From: Sphingomonas sp. QA11
GTDB taxonomy: Bacteria; Pseudomonadota; Alphaproteobacteria; Sphingomonadales; Sphingomonadaceae
Direction: 5' to 3'
NCBI RefSeq assembly: GCF_028473665.1
Contig: NZ_CP098774.1
Location: 1,116,001 to 1,180,000, forward strand
DNA length: 64,000 nucleotides
Below are positions 18,159 through 26,401 of the stretch, in pieces (positions within the stretch are counted from its first letter, which is position 1; each line of letters begins with the position of its first letter). The notes beneath the pieces were generated by a model that did no database searches, was not told where the DNA came from, and saw only the letters and a list, made by a program, of their open reading frames with translations. Both the position numbers and the translations under genes were made by a program.

Positions 18159-18575
18159 GCCTCGAATTGGGGCGCCGGGACGGCGTGCCTGCTGATCTGG
18201 TTCACGATGGGCGTGCTGTGACGCCGATATCGTGAACGGGCCATGACGTCCCCATGAACTTGCTACACGGCGAGGACCACCTGATCTGGGTTAACACAGG
18301 CAATGAACGACTCGCAACAGGTTGGAATTGCATAGCGAAGCCTGCGGAGCCCGGTTGAAGCCACGAAGGACGGGCGATTTTTGCCGGTTGGTCCAGGAAC
18401 GGGATATGATCGATGAGCATCTGGCGCTGAGTCCGAACCCTAAGTAACTATCGAGCCTGCCGAGATCGCGTATCGAGGGGCAGGCGTTTTGCGGGCCGCC
18501 TCTGAGTCGATACGGCCACGTCTGCTAGGCTCCGCTCGGGATGAAAATAGGGGCGATCTCGATCACGATGTTCTT
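18159..18575. other. 417-base intergenic region with a terminator-like hairpin
   Basis: No convincing reading frame is present. On the plus strand GCCTGCC (18455-18461) pairs with GGCAGGC (18479-18485) and is followed by GTTTTG, like a weak intrinsic terminator, but no plus-strand gene precedes it. A small RNA ending here is possible but unsupported by a clear promoter. Confidence 0.35.
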
Positions 18576-19043
18576 CTAGACGGCGCGCGTGGCGTCGCCC
18601 GGGCAATCGGTCGGAAGTACGGGCCGTGGATCGGCGCGTTGCACCGGCAGGAAGTGATGGATGCCGGATTCCTCCGCTGCGATCCGGGCGCGAAGCCGCC
18701 GTATCAGGGCTTGAACCTCGCGGCGATAGGAGGACCATTCCGTGGTGGCTGGCAGTCCTTTCCAGCGATCCATATGGTTCTCCAAATCGTCATGGAGGGT
18801 GCGGAGCTGAGCCCGGGATTGGGTCGCGAGTTGCGCGATATGCGGTCTGCGGTCTCCCATCAACGGCACGAGCAAAAGGGCGTCGTCGTTCGACAGATGA
18901 CTCAGCACCTCACGCGTGAAGTTCCAGCGAGACCGCATGAGAAGGCCGTGGGTTTCGGGGCGAGGCCCTGCCACAATCGCTTCCAGCGATCCGGCCAGTT
19001 CCAGGATCCGGCGATGTTCGCATTCCAGCTTCGCGATCGGCAT
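18576..19043 (-). CDS. Hemerythrin-like (HHE domain) protein
   Basis: The 155-residue four-helix protein has metal-ligand-like positions: KLECEHRRILELA (His near residue 10), TREVLSHLSNDDALLL, TLHDDLENHMDRW and ESGIHHFLPVQ. HHE proteins bind diiron or heme and sense or store O2, NO or iron. A stand-alone HHE protein with a C-terminal Pro/Arg tail is common in sphingomonads. The ligand set looks complete by eye, but I cannot verify the spacing against a profile. Confidence 0.7.
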   Translation of the reverse strand: MPIAKLECEHRRILELAGSLEAIVAGPRPETHGLLMRSRWNFTREVLSHLSNDDALLLVPLMGDRRPHIAQLATQSRAQLRTLHDDLENHMDRWKGLPATTEWSSYRREVQALIRRLRARIAAEESGIHHFLPVQRADPRPVLPTDCPGDATRAV

Positions 19044-19178
19044 TCGACACCCCTGTGTTCACTGGCGATGTTAGCGAAAGCAGGGCAACCAAGGTGTTGA
19101 GGAAGGCTATTGTGTAAGTACGTAAGCCATTGGTCTAATCTAGATTAATAAGGGTATCGGAAGACATAAGATTTGAAT

Positions 19179-19203
19179 GGAACAGTCAGCTTTCGCGCTT
19201 GTT
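19179..19203 (+). promoter_or_regulatory. EcfG-type promoter upstream of the 25-codon gene
   Basis: GGAAC (19179-19183) is followed after 16 bases by TGTT (19200-19203), one mismatch from GGAAC-N16/17-CGTT. RNA would start near 19210, about 28 bases before the GTG of the small membrane protein. Confidence 0.6.
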
Positions 19204-19237
19204 GTATTGCCATCGAAACGATCGAGAGGAGCGTGTT

Positions 19238-19315
19238 GTGGGAAAAGGTGTTTTGCTGTGGCTGATCGGCATTCCACTTCCGATCATCATCCTGTTGCTG
19301 ATCTTCTGGCACTGA
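19238..19315 (+). CDS. 25-residue single-span membrane peptide
   Basis: A GTG-started frame of 25 codons encodes MGKGVLLWLIGI followed by a Pro/Ile/Leu helix and ends in FWH. Nearly the whole peptide is one membrane span with a Lys near the N-terminus. GAGAGGAG (19224-19231) lies six bases before the GTG, and an EcfG-type promoter lies about 35 bases further upstream. The combination of promoter, strong ribosome site and clean hydrophobic product makes it very likely real, although far below normal gene-calling length. I recall similar short membrane peptides in other proteobacteria, with no known function. Confidence 0.7.
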   Translation: MGKGVLLWLIGIPLPIIILLLIFWH

Positions 19316-19376
19316 CGGGTGCGCGGTTTTTCGTAGAATATGAGATCCTGGCAGGGCTGAGATGTGCCGGCTACGT

Positions 19377-21164
19377 CTATTTCGGCACGTCCAGCCCGAG
19401 TTTCCTGGCTTTCTCTGGAAGATTCTTCTGCATCGCGATAGCGGCGTCGATATCCGCCTTCGCCTGTGCCGCCAGTCCCATCCTGTGTTCGACGAGGCCA
19501 CGTCCGTAAAGCGACCAGGCCATTTTCGGCTGAAGCGCCAGAGCTTCGTTGTAATCCGCCAGTGCCTTGTCGAGATCGCCGCTGCGAAGCCTCGCCAGGC
19601 CGCGACTGTCGAGAAACGCCGCGGTGTGCGGCCGGAGCCTGAGGGCGCGATCGCAATCCCCGATCGCCTTGTCGAGGTCCTTGCCGGAGAGTGCCCGTGC
19701 CCAGCAGCGGCCATTGAGCGCCATCGGCATGCGATTGTCCGCCGGATGGGCTGCGATCCAGCGGTCATATTGGGACACGGAGGCGCCGGGATCGTCGAGC
19801 GATTCATAATAGGCGCCCAGTGACAGGCGTAAATCGGAGGATTCCGAGAGCATGCGATCGGCCGCCTCCAGATCCGCGCGGGCGCCTGTCCGGTCGTCGG
19901 CGCGGAAACGGACCGATGCACGCATCAACTGTGCTTCCGGATAGTCGGGCTTGAGGGTCAGCGCGCGATCGAGATCGATCCTTGCCTCGCCTGGCTTCTC
20001 GGTGCGGACGAGGATAAGCGCGCGCTGATACCGATAGTCCGCATTGTCCGGGGCGAGATCGACGGCGCGTGTCAGATCGGCGAGGGCGCCCTTGAAATCG
20101 CTGCGTGCTGCGCGTGCGTTGCCGCGAAGGCTGAAGTCCTCCGCGGTGACAGGGCCGGTGGCTGGGACTCCGCCCGCAGCGGGGGCAGGCGCGCTTTTCG
20201 CTTCAGTCGCCGCCATCGCTTCGGCCTTTCTGACACTCAGATCGAAGACAGGGCCGCCATTATAGGTGAAGAACATCCGCCGCTGCGCGTTCGATACATA
20301 GACGCGGTGCGAAAGGAAGAAGTCGGCGCCGATCAGCATGTCGAAGCCACTTTCGTTGATATCGGCGAAGCGGAGGCGGATCTTGCGGATTTCCTCATTG
20401 CCGATCTTCAGGCCCTGGAACGGCCCGATCCAGCTTGGATAGGTGCGCCGCCCGAGGCCGCCGGTGGAACCGGCAGGCTCCACGCCGGGCATGTCGGGCT
20501 TGATGCCAGCGCGGGCCGCGGCGCCCCTGGTCAACATCGAGGTGGGGGCGCCCGTATCGAACACGGCGCGCAGCTTCACGCCGTTCAGGATCACCGTGGC
20601 TGCCGTGTGCGACAGGATGGAGGTGGGCGCTTCGATCTCGAGCTCCGAGACGGCGAGCGCCTTTTCCTTTGCCCAATAGGCAAGATTCACATTGTTGCAG
20701 TTCTTTGCCCGCATCAGGCGGATGGCACCGCCGGCAAGATCATATTCCACGTCGCCGATGCCGAGGACGTTCTGGCCGAGCAGCCCGGTGCCGCCGATCT
20801 CGCTGCCACCGACCATGAATTCGATATTGTGCAGGGTGACCGGCCCCAGGCCGAAATCCTTGACCCGCGCGACCGATATGCGCGTCTCCCCGCCGATGCC
20901 GACAATGTGCATGTTCCCGGGCGCATCGCTCAGCTTCAATCCAAGCTCGGCGGCCGAACCGGGCGAGATGGCGCTGTAGAAGGCGCCGCTGTCGACGATG
21001 AATTTCACCTCGCGGCCGTTGATCCTGGCAGGCACCATCGGACGGAGACCGGACATGGTGACCGGCAGGGCGAGCATCTGGCCGACGGAGCATTTGGTTT
21101 CGGCGACGGCGGGCAGGCTTGTAGCGCCGGCAACAAGCGTGGCGAGAATGGCCAGGGTCCGCAT
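19377..21164 (-). CDS. Secreted tandem retropepsin-like aspartic protease with TPR domain
   Basis: The 595-residue protein has a signal peptide (MRTLAILATLVAGATSLPAVA) and then two aspartic-protease half domains. The first has FIVDSGAFYSAIS at about 55-67 and the second AVFDTGAPTSMLT at about 190-202. A Pro/Ala linker near 340-360 leads to five or more TPR units (for example ADYRYQRALILVRTEKPGEA and MAWSLYGRGLVEHRMG). Two D-S/T-G motifs in one chain could form an intramolecular active site, as in pepsins. It should act in the periplasm or at the envelope. Start at 21164 is set by AAGAGGA upstream and the signal peptide; the frame itself is open to 21338. Confidence 0.82.
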   Translation of the reverse strand: MRTLAILATLVAGATSLPAVAETKCSVGQMLALPVTMSGLRPMVPARINGREVKFIVDSGAFYSAISPGSAAELGLKLSDAPGNMHIVGIGGETRISVARVKDFGLGPVTLHNIEFMVGGSEIGGTGLLGQNVLGIGDVEYDLAGGAIRLMRAKNCNNVNLAYWAKEKALAVSELEIEAPTSILSHTAATVILNGVKLRAVFDTGAPTSMLTRGAAARAGIKPDMPGVEPAGSTGGLGRRTYPSWIGPFQGLKIGNEEIRKIRLRFADINESGFDMLIGADFFLSHRVYVSNAQRRMFFTYNGGPVFDLSVRKAEAMAATEAKSAPAPAAGGVPATGPVTAEDFSLRGNARAARSDFKGALADLTRAVDLAPDNADYRYQRALILVRTEKPGEARIDLDRALTLKPDYPEAQLMRASVRFRADDRTGARADLEAADRMLSESSDLRLSLGAYYESLDDPGASVSQYDRWIAAHPADNRMPMALNGRCWARALSGKDLDKAIGDCDRALRLRPHTAAFLDSRGLARLRSGDLDKALADYNEALALQPKMAWSLYGRGLVEHRMGLAAQAKADIDAAIAMQKNLPEKARKLGLDVPK

Positions 21165-21324
21165 CCAGGGTCCTCTTCTTTTTCTTTGCCGCGTGTCGCG
21201 CCGGCATTGGTCGCGCGGACCCGGGGCGCGGTCAAGCTTGTGTCGACGAGGTCGTTCAAGCAGGTTTGCCGCTCCAGCGGATCGCATGGGGTGATGGGAT
21301 GGTGCGGCCGTGATAAACCGTGCC

Positions 21325-21831
21325 ATGACCAAAGCCATTGAAGTGCCTGCGCCGTCCGACAGTATGCTGGCGGCGCGCTACGCCGGCGCTGATCTGCTGG
21401 ATGCCTATGCCATCGCGCTGCCGGTGGCGGCCACGGAAGATATCGAGCGGCTGACGCGAGCGGTGCTTGCGCGGCCGGCGGGCTGGACACGGGCGTTGAT
21501 GCGCATCCGCGATGGGGTGATGGCGCCGCTGGGGGTGAAGACGTCAGCGGCGATCGCGCGCAACGCGAGGGGAGAACTGATGGACTTCTTCCCTGTCGTT
21601 GAACGATCGGCACGCGAACTGGTCGTGGGCGAGAACGACCGGCACCTCGATTTCAGGACTTCCATCCTGCTTCGCGACACGGCTGACGGCGAAGGGCGGG
21701 AGCTTGTCGCGATCACGGTGGTGCATTGCCACAACCTGCTGGGGCGGGCCTATCTTACTGTGATCGCGCCGTTCCACCGGATGATCGTCAGGTCGTATCT
21801 TGACCGCGCGGCGGCACGGGGATGGCGATGA
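21325..21831 (+). CDS. DUF2867 family protein
   Basis: The product of about 168 residues resembles DUF2867, with DLLDAYAIALP, the W-T-R-A-L-M-R-IRD segment, FFPVVERSARELVVGENDRHLDFRTSI and a C-terminal LGRAYLTVIAPFHRMIVRSYLDRA. Such proteins are soluble and uncharacterised, sometimes linked to SDR-type enzymes. GTG 21310 is an alternative start five codons upstream. Neither start has a strong ribosome site. It is divergent from the aspartic protease gene. Confidence 0.75.
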   Translation: MTKAIEVPAPSDSMLAARYAGADLLDAYAIALPVAATEDIERLTRAVLARPAGWTRALMRIRDGVMAPLGVKTSAAIARNARGELMDFFPVVERSARELVVGENDRHLDFRTSILLRDTADGEGRELVAITVVHCHNLLGRAYLTVIAPFHRMIVRSYLDRAAARGWR

Positions 21832-21850
21832 ACCGGGATACCTTACCGGT

Positions 21851-22006
21851 TCAGGCCGGAACGGCCTTGCCCCGAGTCGCCACCAGGTTCTTCAGGACGG
21901 CGATGCGTTGCCGCTCCTGGCTGGAGTCCCGCGAGGGATGCGCCTGAATCTGGTCGAGAAGGGCGCGAAGCTCCTTCTCCCATTGTTCGCCGTTGATAGT
22001 GGACAT
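21851..22006 (-). CDS. Small stress-type protein, 51 residues
   Basis: The short charged helical protein begins MSTINGEQWEKELRALLDQI and ends in AVPA. I do not recognise a family. GGAGG lies four bases before the ATG, and a consensus EcfG promoter (22039-22064) would start its RNA about 26 bases upstream, which supports a real stress-induced gene. The upstream extension of the frame is excluded because it would cover that promoter. Confidence 0.65.
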   Translation of the reverse strand: MSTINGEQWEKELRALLDQIQAHPSRDSSQERQRIAVLKNLVATRGKAVPA

Positions 22007-22038
22007 GATGCCTCCATGCTTCACGTTGCGCCCGTCGA

Positions 22039-22064
22039 AACGACGATGGGATGCGCAGGGTTCC
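22039..22064 (-). promoter_or_regulatory. EcfG-type general stress promoter
   Basis: The minus strand reads GGAAC, 17 bases, CGTT, an exact consensus match, upstream of the 51-residue gene. A second GGAAC overlaps just upstream (complement of 22065-22069) but has no matching -10 at the right distance. Confidence 0.68.
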
Positions 22065-22356
22065 GTTCCCAACATATAGGGCGCCGGGCGTTAAATCCGA
22101 ACCCCCGTTCTCGTCGAATAGCCGTCGAGCCCGTCGAGATGGCATATCGAGCTTCGCCTGCCCGGCACGAATGGGAACAGAGGACGACGCCGATTCCCGG
22201 AACGATACTCTGGTCCAGGGAAGGGATCGTTTGAAGGCACTATTCCGACGGTCCTTTCTGGCCGCGGCACCGTCGGATCGTTTCGGTCTGGCTGCGCAAC
22301 TTTCCGGGCGGTCCGTCAGTTCTACCTGAATCGCCATGTCCATGCGGAGTATATCA

Positions 22357-22668
22357 ATGCGCAACGCAATCCTCGCTTTCAGCGCTTTCTCGCTGGCAGT
22401 CCCAGCGACGCTGATGATTCCGGCGGGTGCCGCCGAAGCGCGCACGCGGCATCACTACACGCACGGTACCTACAGCCATCATAGCCGTCATGGTTGCCGC
22501 TATTCGAAGGGCACCACCGGTCTCGTGGCCGGGGGTGTCGGCGGAGCGCTGGTCGGGCGGTCGATCCTCGGTCACGGGCTGCTCGGCACGGTGGCGGGTG
22601 GCGTTGGCGGCGCCTTTGCCGGACGAGCGATCGACCGGTCGATGACCGCGCATCGCCGTTGCCGCTGA
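22357..22668 (+). CDS. Glycine-zipper 2TM domain envelope protein
   Basis: The 103-residue protein has a signal peptide (about residues 1-28, ending AGAAEA) and a His/Tyr-rich segment (TRHHYTHGTYSHHSRHG). A glycine-zipper hairpin (GLVAGGVGGALVGRSILG then GLLGTVAGGVGGAFAGRAID) and a basic tail follow. Glycine-zipper proteins insert in or associate with the outer membrane. Two in-frame ATGs lie upstream (22336, 22342), but 22357 has GGAG seven bases before it and starts directly with the signal peptide. Confidence 0.78.
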   Translation: MRNAILAFSAFSLAVPATLMIPAGAAEARTRHHYTHGTYSHHSRHGCRYSKGTTGLVAGGVGGALVGRSILGHGLLGTVAGGVGGAFAGRAIDRSMTAHRRCR

Positions 22669-22708
22669 GGGTAGGCTGAAACCGCGGGGATGGGCTCCCC
22701 GCGGGTGG

Positions 22709-23215
22709 TCACGCGTCGGCGCGGTGGGGCAGCTTCCAGCCCGGCCGCACGAAGTGGCAGGTGTAGCCGTTCGGAATCCGCTCCAGATAATCCTGGTGCT
22801 CGGGTTCGGCTTCCCAGAAATCGCCTGCGGGAGTCACCTCGGTGACGACCCTGCCTGGCCAAAGGCCGGACGCATCGACATCGGCGATGGTATCCTCGGC
22901 CACGGCCTTCTGCGTCTCGCTCATATAGAAGATAGCCGAGCGATAGCTTGCGCCGACATCGTTGCCCTGGCGGTTCCGCGTCGTCGGATCGTGGATCTGG
23001 AAGAAGAATTCGAGCAGGGCGCGGAAGCTGGTGACGTCGGGATCGAAGACGATCTCTATCGCCTCGGCATGATTGCCATGATTGCGATAGGTCGCGTTGG
23101 GCACCTCGCCGCCCGAATAGCCGACTCGGGTTGAGATCACGCCGGGCTGGCGACGGACCAGATCCTGCACGCCCCAGAAACAGCCACCTGCAAGAATCGC
23201 GGTTTCCCGGTTCAT
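22709..23215 (-). CDS. msrA: Peptide methionine-(S)-S-oxide reductase
   Basis: This 168-residue cytoplasmic enzyme reduces Met-S-sulfoxide in proteins. The catalytic GGCFWG (Cys12) and [30 protein letters not shown] and YRSAIFY segments are all present. There is no Cys near the C-terminus, so recycling may use a different route from the E. coli enzyme. Its ATG overlaps the stop of msrB, giving an msrB-msrA operon. Confidence 0.95.
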   Translation of the reverse strand: MNRETAILAGGCFWGVQDLVRRQPGVISTRVGYSGGEVPNATYRNHGNHAEAIEIVFDPDVTSFRALLEFFFQIHDPTTRNRQGNDVGASYRSAIFYMSETQKAVAEDTIADVDASGLWPGRVVTEVTPAGDFWEAEPEHQDYLERIPNGYTCHFVRPGWKLPHRADA

Positions 23216-23661
23216 GCCACTTCCTCCACCTGAGCCAGATAGGCGCCATAGCCCTGGGCCGCCATGTCGTCGCGATGGACGAAGCGGAGCGAGGCCGAAT
23301 TGATGCAGTAGCGCAGGCCCCCGCGATTGCGCGGCCCGTCATCGAACACATGGCCGAGATGGCTGTCGCCATTGGCCGAGCGTACCTCGGTACGAACCAT
23401 GCCGAGGCTTGCGTCGCGCAGTTCGTTCACATTGGCTGGCTCGATCGGCTTGGTGAAGCTGGGCCAGCCGCAGCCCGATTCATATTTGTCGGTCGATGCG
23501 AACAGCGGTTCGCCGGAGACGATATCGACATAGATACCCGGCTCCTTGTTGTTCAGGTACTTGCCCGTGCCGGGGCGTTCGGTCCCGCTCTGCTGCGTGA
23601 CATAGAATTCTTCCGGCGACAGGGCGGCGACGGCATCGGCCGTCTTGCGATACTCGGTCAT
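23212..23661 (-). CDS. msrB: Peptide methionine-(R)-S-oxide reductase
   Basis: The 149-residue enzyme has the catalytic Cys in [12 protein letters not shown] and a second Cys in [10 protein letters not shown] that can act as resolving Cys. Both zinc CxxC pairs of classical MsrB are missing: the positions read IVSGEPLF and [12 protein letters not shown]. This is therefore a zinc-free form. It is the first gene of the msrB-msrA pair, and AGGAGATACCC lies just before the ATG. Confidence 0.94.
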   Translation of the reverse strand: MTEYRKTADAVAALSPEEFYVTQQSGTERPGTGKYLNNKEPGIYVDIVSGEPLFASTDKYESGCGWPSFTKPIEPANVNELRDASLGMVRTEVRSANGDSHLGHVFDDGPRNRGGLRYCINSASLRFVHRDDMAAQGYGAYLAQVEEVA

Positions 23662-23775
23662 TGGGTATCTCCTCTTCGCAGGGAATATGGGATCGCGGCG
23701 CGGATTCTTCCACCGGGGAAGTTGTGCCCGGCCGACGACCCTCTCAAACGGGAAACGAGGAGGACTCTGACGGCG

Positions 23776-24135
23776 TCATCCCGGCTCGTGGCAGACGAAT
23801 TCGACGAGGCGATCGTCCGGATCGCGGAGATAGCCGGCGTAGTAATTCGGGTGGATATGCGGGGCGAGCGCCGGTGCGCGGTCGATCCGGTGGCCGGCCT
23901 CGCGGCCGAGCGCATAGATACGGTCGACCGTGGCGCGATCCGGCGCGCGGAAGGCGAAGTGAACATTTGCCGACGGTTCGCCCTCGACCAGGAAGACATC
24001 GAGCGACACGCCGTCGCCGAACCCCTTGGCCGGTCCGTCGACCCTTTGCGCATAGCCCAGCGGGGCGAGCAGGTCGGCATAGAAGCAGATGCTCGCCGCC
24101 AGATCGCGGGTCCTGAGTTCGAGATGGTCGATCAT
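23776..24135 (-). CDS. VOC/glyoxalase family protein
   Basis: The 119-residue single-module VOC protein begins MIDHLELRTRDLAASICFYA and ends RDPDDRLVEFVCHEPG, giving His and Glu metal-ligand candidates. The start is the ATG at 24135, since the ten extra upstream codons are unlike the family. It lies 26 bases after the PLP-enzyme gene on the same strand and is probably co-transcribed. Reaction unknown. Confidence 0.82.
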   Translation of the reverse strand: MIDHLELRTRDLAASICFYADLLAPLGYAQRVDGPAKGFGDGVSLDVFLVEGEPSANVHFAFRAPDRATVDRIYALGREAGHRIDRAPALAPHIHPNYYAGYLRDPDDRLVEFVCHEPG

Positions 24136-24161
24136 GATGGTCTTTACCTTCTGAGCGGGGC

Positions 24162-25103
24162 TCAAGAGCGGGAAGGGGAGGCTGGCCCGTCGACATTGCC
24201 GCCGCAGAGCGGGACGACGACCTTCTGCCCTTCCCAGCGATCGGGCTGGGCGATCAGGGCGGCGAGGCCGGCCGCGCCGGCCGGCTCGACGGTGAGGTCG
24301 AGATGCTCGTCGATAAGCGCCATGGCGGCGCGAATGGCGTCGTCATCGACCAGCACGACGTCATCGACGACCGGGCGGATGCAGGAGACGGCATAGGGGA
24401 TCGGCACGCGGACCGCGATGCCGTCCGCGATCGTATCGACCGGGGATCTGTCCTCCCGCTGGTTCAGCACCGCCTGCGCCATCGCCGGCGCCCCGGCCGC
24501 CGCGACGGCCACGACCCTGACTCCGGGGGCGGCACTGGCCAGCCAGGCACCGACCCCCGACACCAGTGCCCCGTTGCCGAGCGGCAGCAGGATATGGTCG
24601 AACGAGTCGGCGTCGCGCGACAGTTCGACGCCGATCGTGCCGGCGCCCTCGGCGATGGCTGCCTCGGCGCCGTCTTCCACGTAAATCTGGCACAAGCGCC
24701 GTGCATGGGCGGCCGCGAGTTCCTTCGCGGCGTCGAAATCATGCCCGGCGAGCCGGACGTCGGCGCCGAGCGCGTTCATCGCCGCGACCTTGCAGGCGGC
24801 TGCATTGACGGCGGCGAAGATGGTAACCGGAATGCCGCATCGCCGGGCCGCCCAGGCAAGTCCCTGGCCGAAATTGCCGGCGGATCCGCACACCAGATGC
24901 TCATTATGGTCGAGCCCGGCGACCAGGGCGCAGGCGCCGCGACCCTTGAAGGAGCGGATCGGATTGGCCGTCTCGTCCTTGAACTGGATCTGGGCGCCGA
25001 CGGCGCGGTCGAGCGCGGGGGACCGACGCATCGGGGTGTCGCGGAAGACCGGGTCGATCATATCGAGCGCGGCGGCGATTCGGGCGGGGGTTGGGTATCG
25101 CAT
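24162..25103 (-). CDS. PLP-dependent threonine/serine dehydratase-like enzyme
   Basis: The 313-residue fold-type II PLP enzyme has the Schiff-base Lys in IRSFKGRGA (about residue 54), a substrate loop CGSAGNFGQG, a phosphate-binding LLPLGNGALVSG and a closing VPLCGGNVDG. It lacks the C-terminal ACT regulatory domain of biosynthetic IlvA, so it is a catabolic or racemase-like member. An Lrp-type regulator is divergent 94 bases away and is the likely controller. Confidence 0.88.
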   Translation of the reverse strand: MRYPTPARIAAALDMIDPVFRDTPMRRSPALDRAVGAQIQFKDETANPIRSFKGRGACALVAGLDHNEHLVCGSAGNFGQGLAWAARRCGIPVTIFAAVNAAACKVAAMNALGADVRLAGHDFDAAKELAAAHARRLCQIYVEDGAEAAIAEGAGTIGVELSRDADSFDHILLPLGNGALVSGVGAWLASAAPGVRVVAVAAAGAPAMAQAVLNQREDRSPVDTIADGIAVRVPIPYAVSCIRPVVDDVVLVDDDAIRAAMALIDEHLDLTVEPAGAAGLAALIAQPDRWEGQKVVVPLCGGNVDGPASPSRS

Positions 25104-25133
25104 GGCCGGTAGGATATCGGGCAGTGGCGCGGG

Positions 25134-25180
25134 AAATCGGCGAAGATGCCGTCTGAAATGCCGGAAACCGGCGAATGATC
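25134..25180. promoter_or_regulatory. Direct repeat between the PLP enzyme and Lrp genes
   Basis: AAATCGGCGAA (from 25134) recurs as AAACCGGCGAA (from 25165), 31 bases apart, or about three helical turns. It lies in the 94-base divergent promoter region, so it is a candidate Lrp-type operator. Confidence 0.35.
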
Positions 25181-25197
25181 GCTATAGATGACGGACC

Positions 25198-25701
25198 ATG
25201 CCGAACACCGATCTCGACCGATTCGACCGCAAGCTGCTTCAGATCGTGCAGCGCGAGGGCGATCTTACCGCTGACGCGCTGGCTGAGCGGGTCGGCCTGT
25301 CAGCGTCGGCCGTGCTTCGGCGGCTGAAGCGGTTGCGACAGGATGGCGTGATCCTTGCCAATGTCGCGCTGGTCGATCCGGTAAAGGTGGGCAAGCCGAG
25401 CTTCTTCATCGTCGCGCTTGAGATCGAGCGCGAGCGGCCGGAACTGGTGGGCCGGCTGCGGCAATGGATGGCGGCGGAAGATTGCATCCAGGAGATATTC
25501 TACGTCACCGGGACGGCGGATTTCATCCTGGTCGTCGCGGCGCCCGATATCGAGGGCTATGACGCACTCATGAGCCGGCTGGTCGCCGACAACCCCAATG
25601 TGCGCCGCTTCACCACCAACGTCGCGCTTGGCGTCGGCAAGCGCAGCCTGGCGATTCCGGTCAATGTGGTCGACGAACCGCGCGCCCGGCGGGACCCTTG
25701 A
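25198..25701 (+). CDS. Lrp/AsnC-family regulator
   Basis: The 167-residue regulator has an N-terminal winged helix (residues 5-55, LTADALAERVGLSASAVLRRLKRL) and a C-terminal RAM/ACT ligand domain (about 65-150, with EIFYVTGTADFILVVAAPD). It probably senses an amino acid and controls the divergent dehydratase gene. Confidence 0.92.
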   Translation: MPNTDLDRFDRKLLQIVQREGDLTADALAERVGLSASAVLRRLKRLRQDGVILANVALVDPVKVGKPSFFIVALEIERERPELVGRLRQWMAAEDCIQEIFYVTGTADFILVVAAPDIEGYDALMSRLVADNPNVRRFTTNVALGVGKRSLAIPVNVVDEPRARRDP

Positions 25702-25733
25702 TCGCGAGCGGCCGGCCATATTGAAGGACCCTC

Positions 25734-26372
25734 ATGAGCACCCTGTCCGTTGATCCGATGATGCTGCACGCCTGGCTGGCGGCGCGTTCCATTGCGCGGG
25801 GCCTGCCGGCGCCGGTGCCCGAGCATGGCGGGTTCCGCGTCGAGACCCACACCGACGAGGAGATCAGGCGATGGGTGTTCCCACGGGTGGGGACCGGGCT
25901 CGTCGAACTCGGCAGAACGATACATGAGCCTCTGCACCTGCTGAAATTATGCGGCCCCGCCGACGCCTTGCTGGCTTCGCTGCCGCACGGCTGGCAACTC
26001 CATCCGCCGACCTATTTCATGACGGCTACGACGGGGTGGACCGAACGGCCCTTGCCCGCGGGCTACAGCGTCGAGGTCTCCCGCCGCGACACGGTGATCG
26101 AGCTTCGGGTGATGTCAGACAGCGGCGATCTGGCGGCGAGCGGATACGCAGCTGAAACGGCCCATGCGTTCATCTACGATCGCATCATCACCGCGCCGGA
26201 TCATCGCCGGAAAGGTCTTGGCCATGTCGTGATGGCCGGCCTTTCCCGCGCCCGGCAAAATCCCGATATACCTCAGTTGCTCGTTGCCACGGAGGAGGGC
26301 CGGGCGCTTTATTCCACCCTTGGGTGGCGAACGCTTTCGCCCTATTCAACCGCGTCGATCATGGCCGGCTGA
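25734..26372 (+). CDS. GNAT-family acetyltransferase
   Basis: The 212-residue protein has a GNAT core in its C-terminal half: ISAPDHRRKGLGHVVMAGL-like acetyl-CoA loop (RIITAPDHRRKGLGHVVM, about 155-172) and the closing RALYSTLGWRTLSPY. The N-terminal 90 residues look like a second, degenerate domain. Acceptor substrate is unknown. AAGGACC lies upstream of the ATG. Confidence 0.82.
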   Translation: MSTLSVDPMMLHAWLAARSIARGLPAPVPEHGGFRVETHTDEEIRRWVFPRVGTGLVELGRTIHEPLHLLKLCGPADALLASLPHGWQLHPPTYFMTATTGWTERPLPAGYSVEVSRRDTVIELRVMSDSGDLAASGYAAETAHAFIYDRIITAPDHRRKGLGHVVMAGLSRARQNPDIPQLLVATEEGRALYSTLGWRTLSPYSTASIMAG

Positions 26373-26401
26373 TCCGGCATTCGGGCGCCCTCGGATGGAT
26401 G

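Noticed and set aside
19377..21164. Retroelement because of retroviral-type protease motifs
   Set aside because: There is a signal peptide and TPR domain and no reverse transcriptase or integrase; these are cellular proteases.
22174..22231. EcfG promoter for the glycine-zipper gene
   Set aside because: Two GGAAC boxes exist (22174, 22199), but the only CGTT (22228) is 24 bases from the nearer one, outside the N16-17 spacing.
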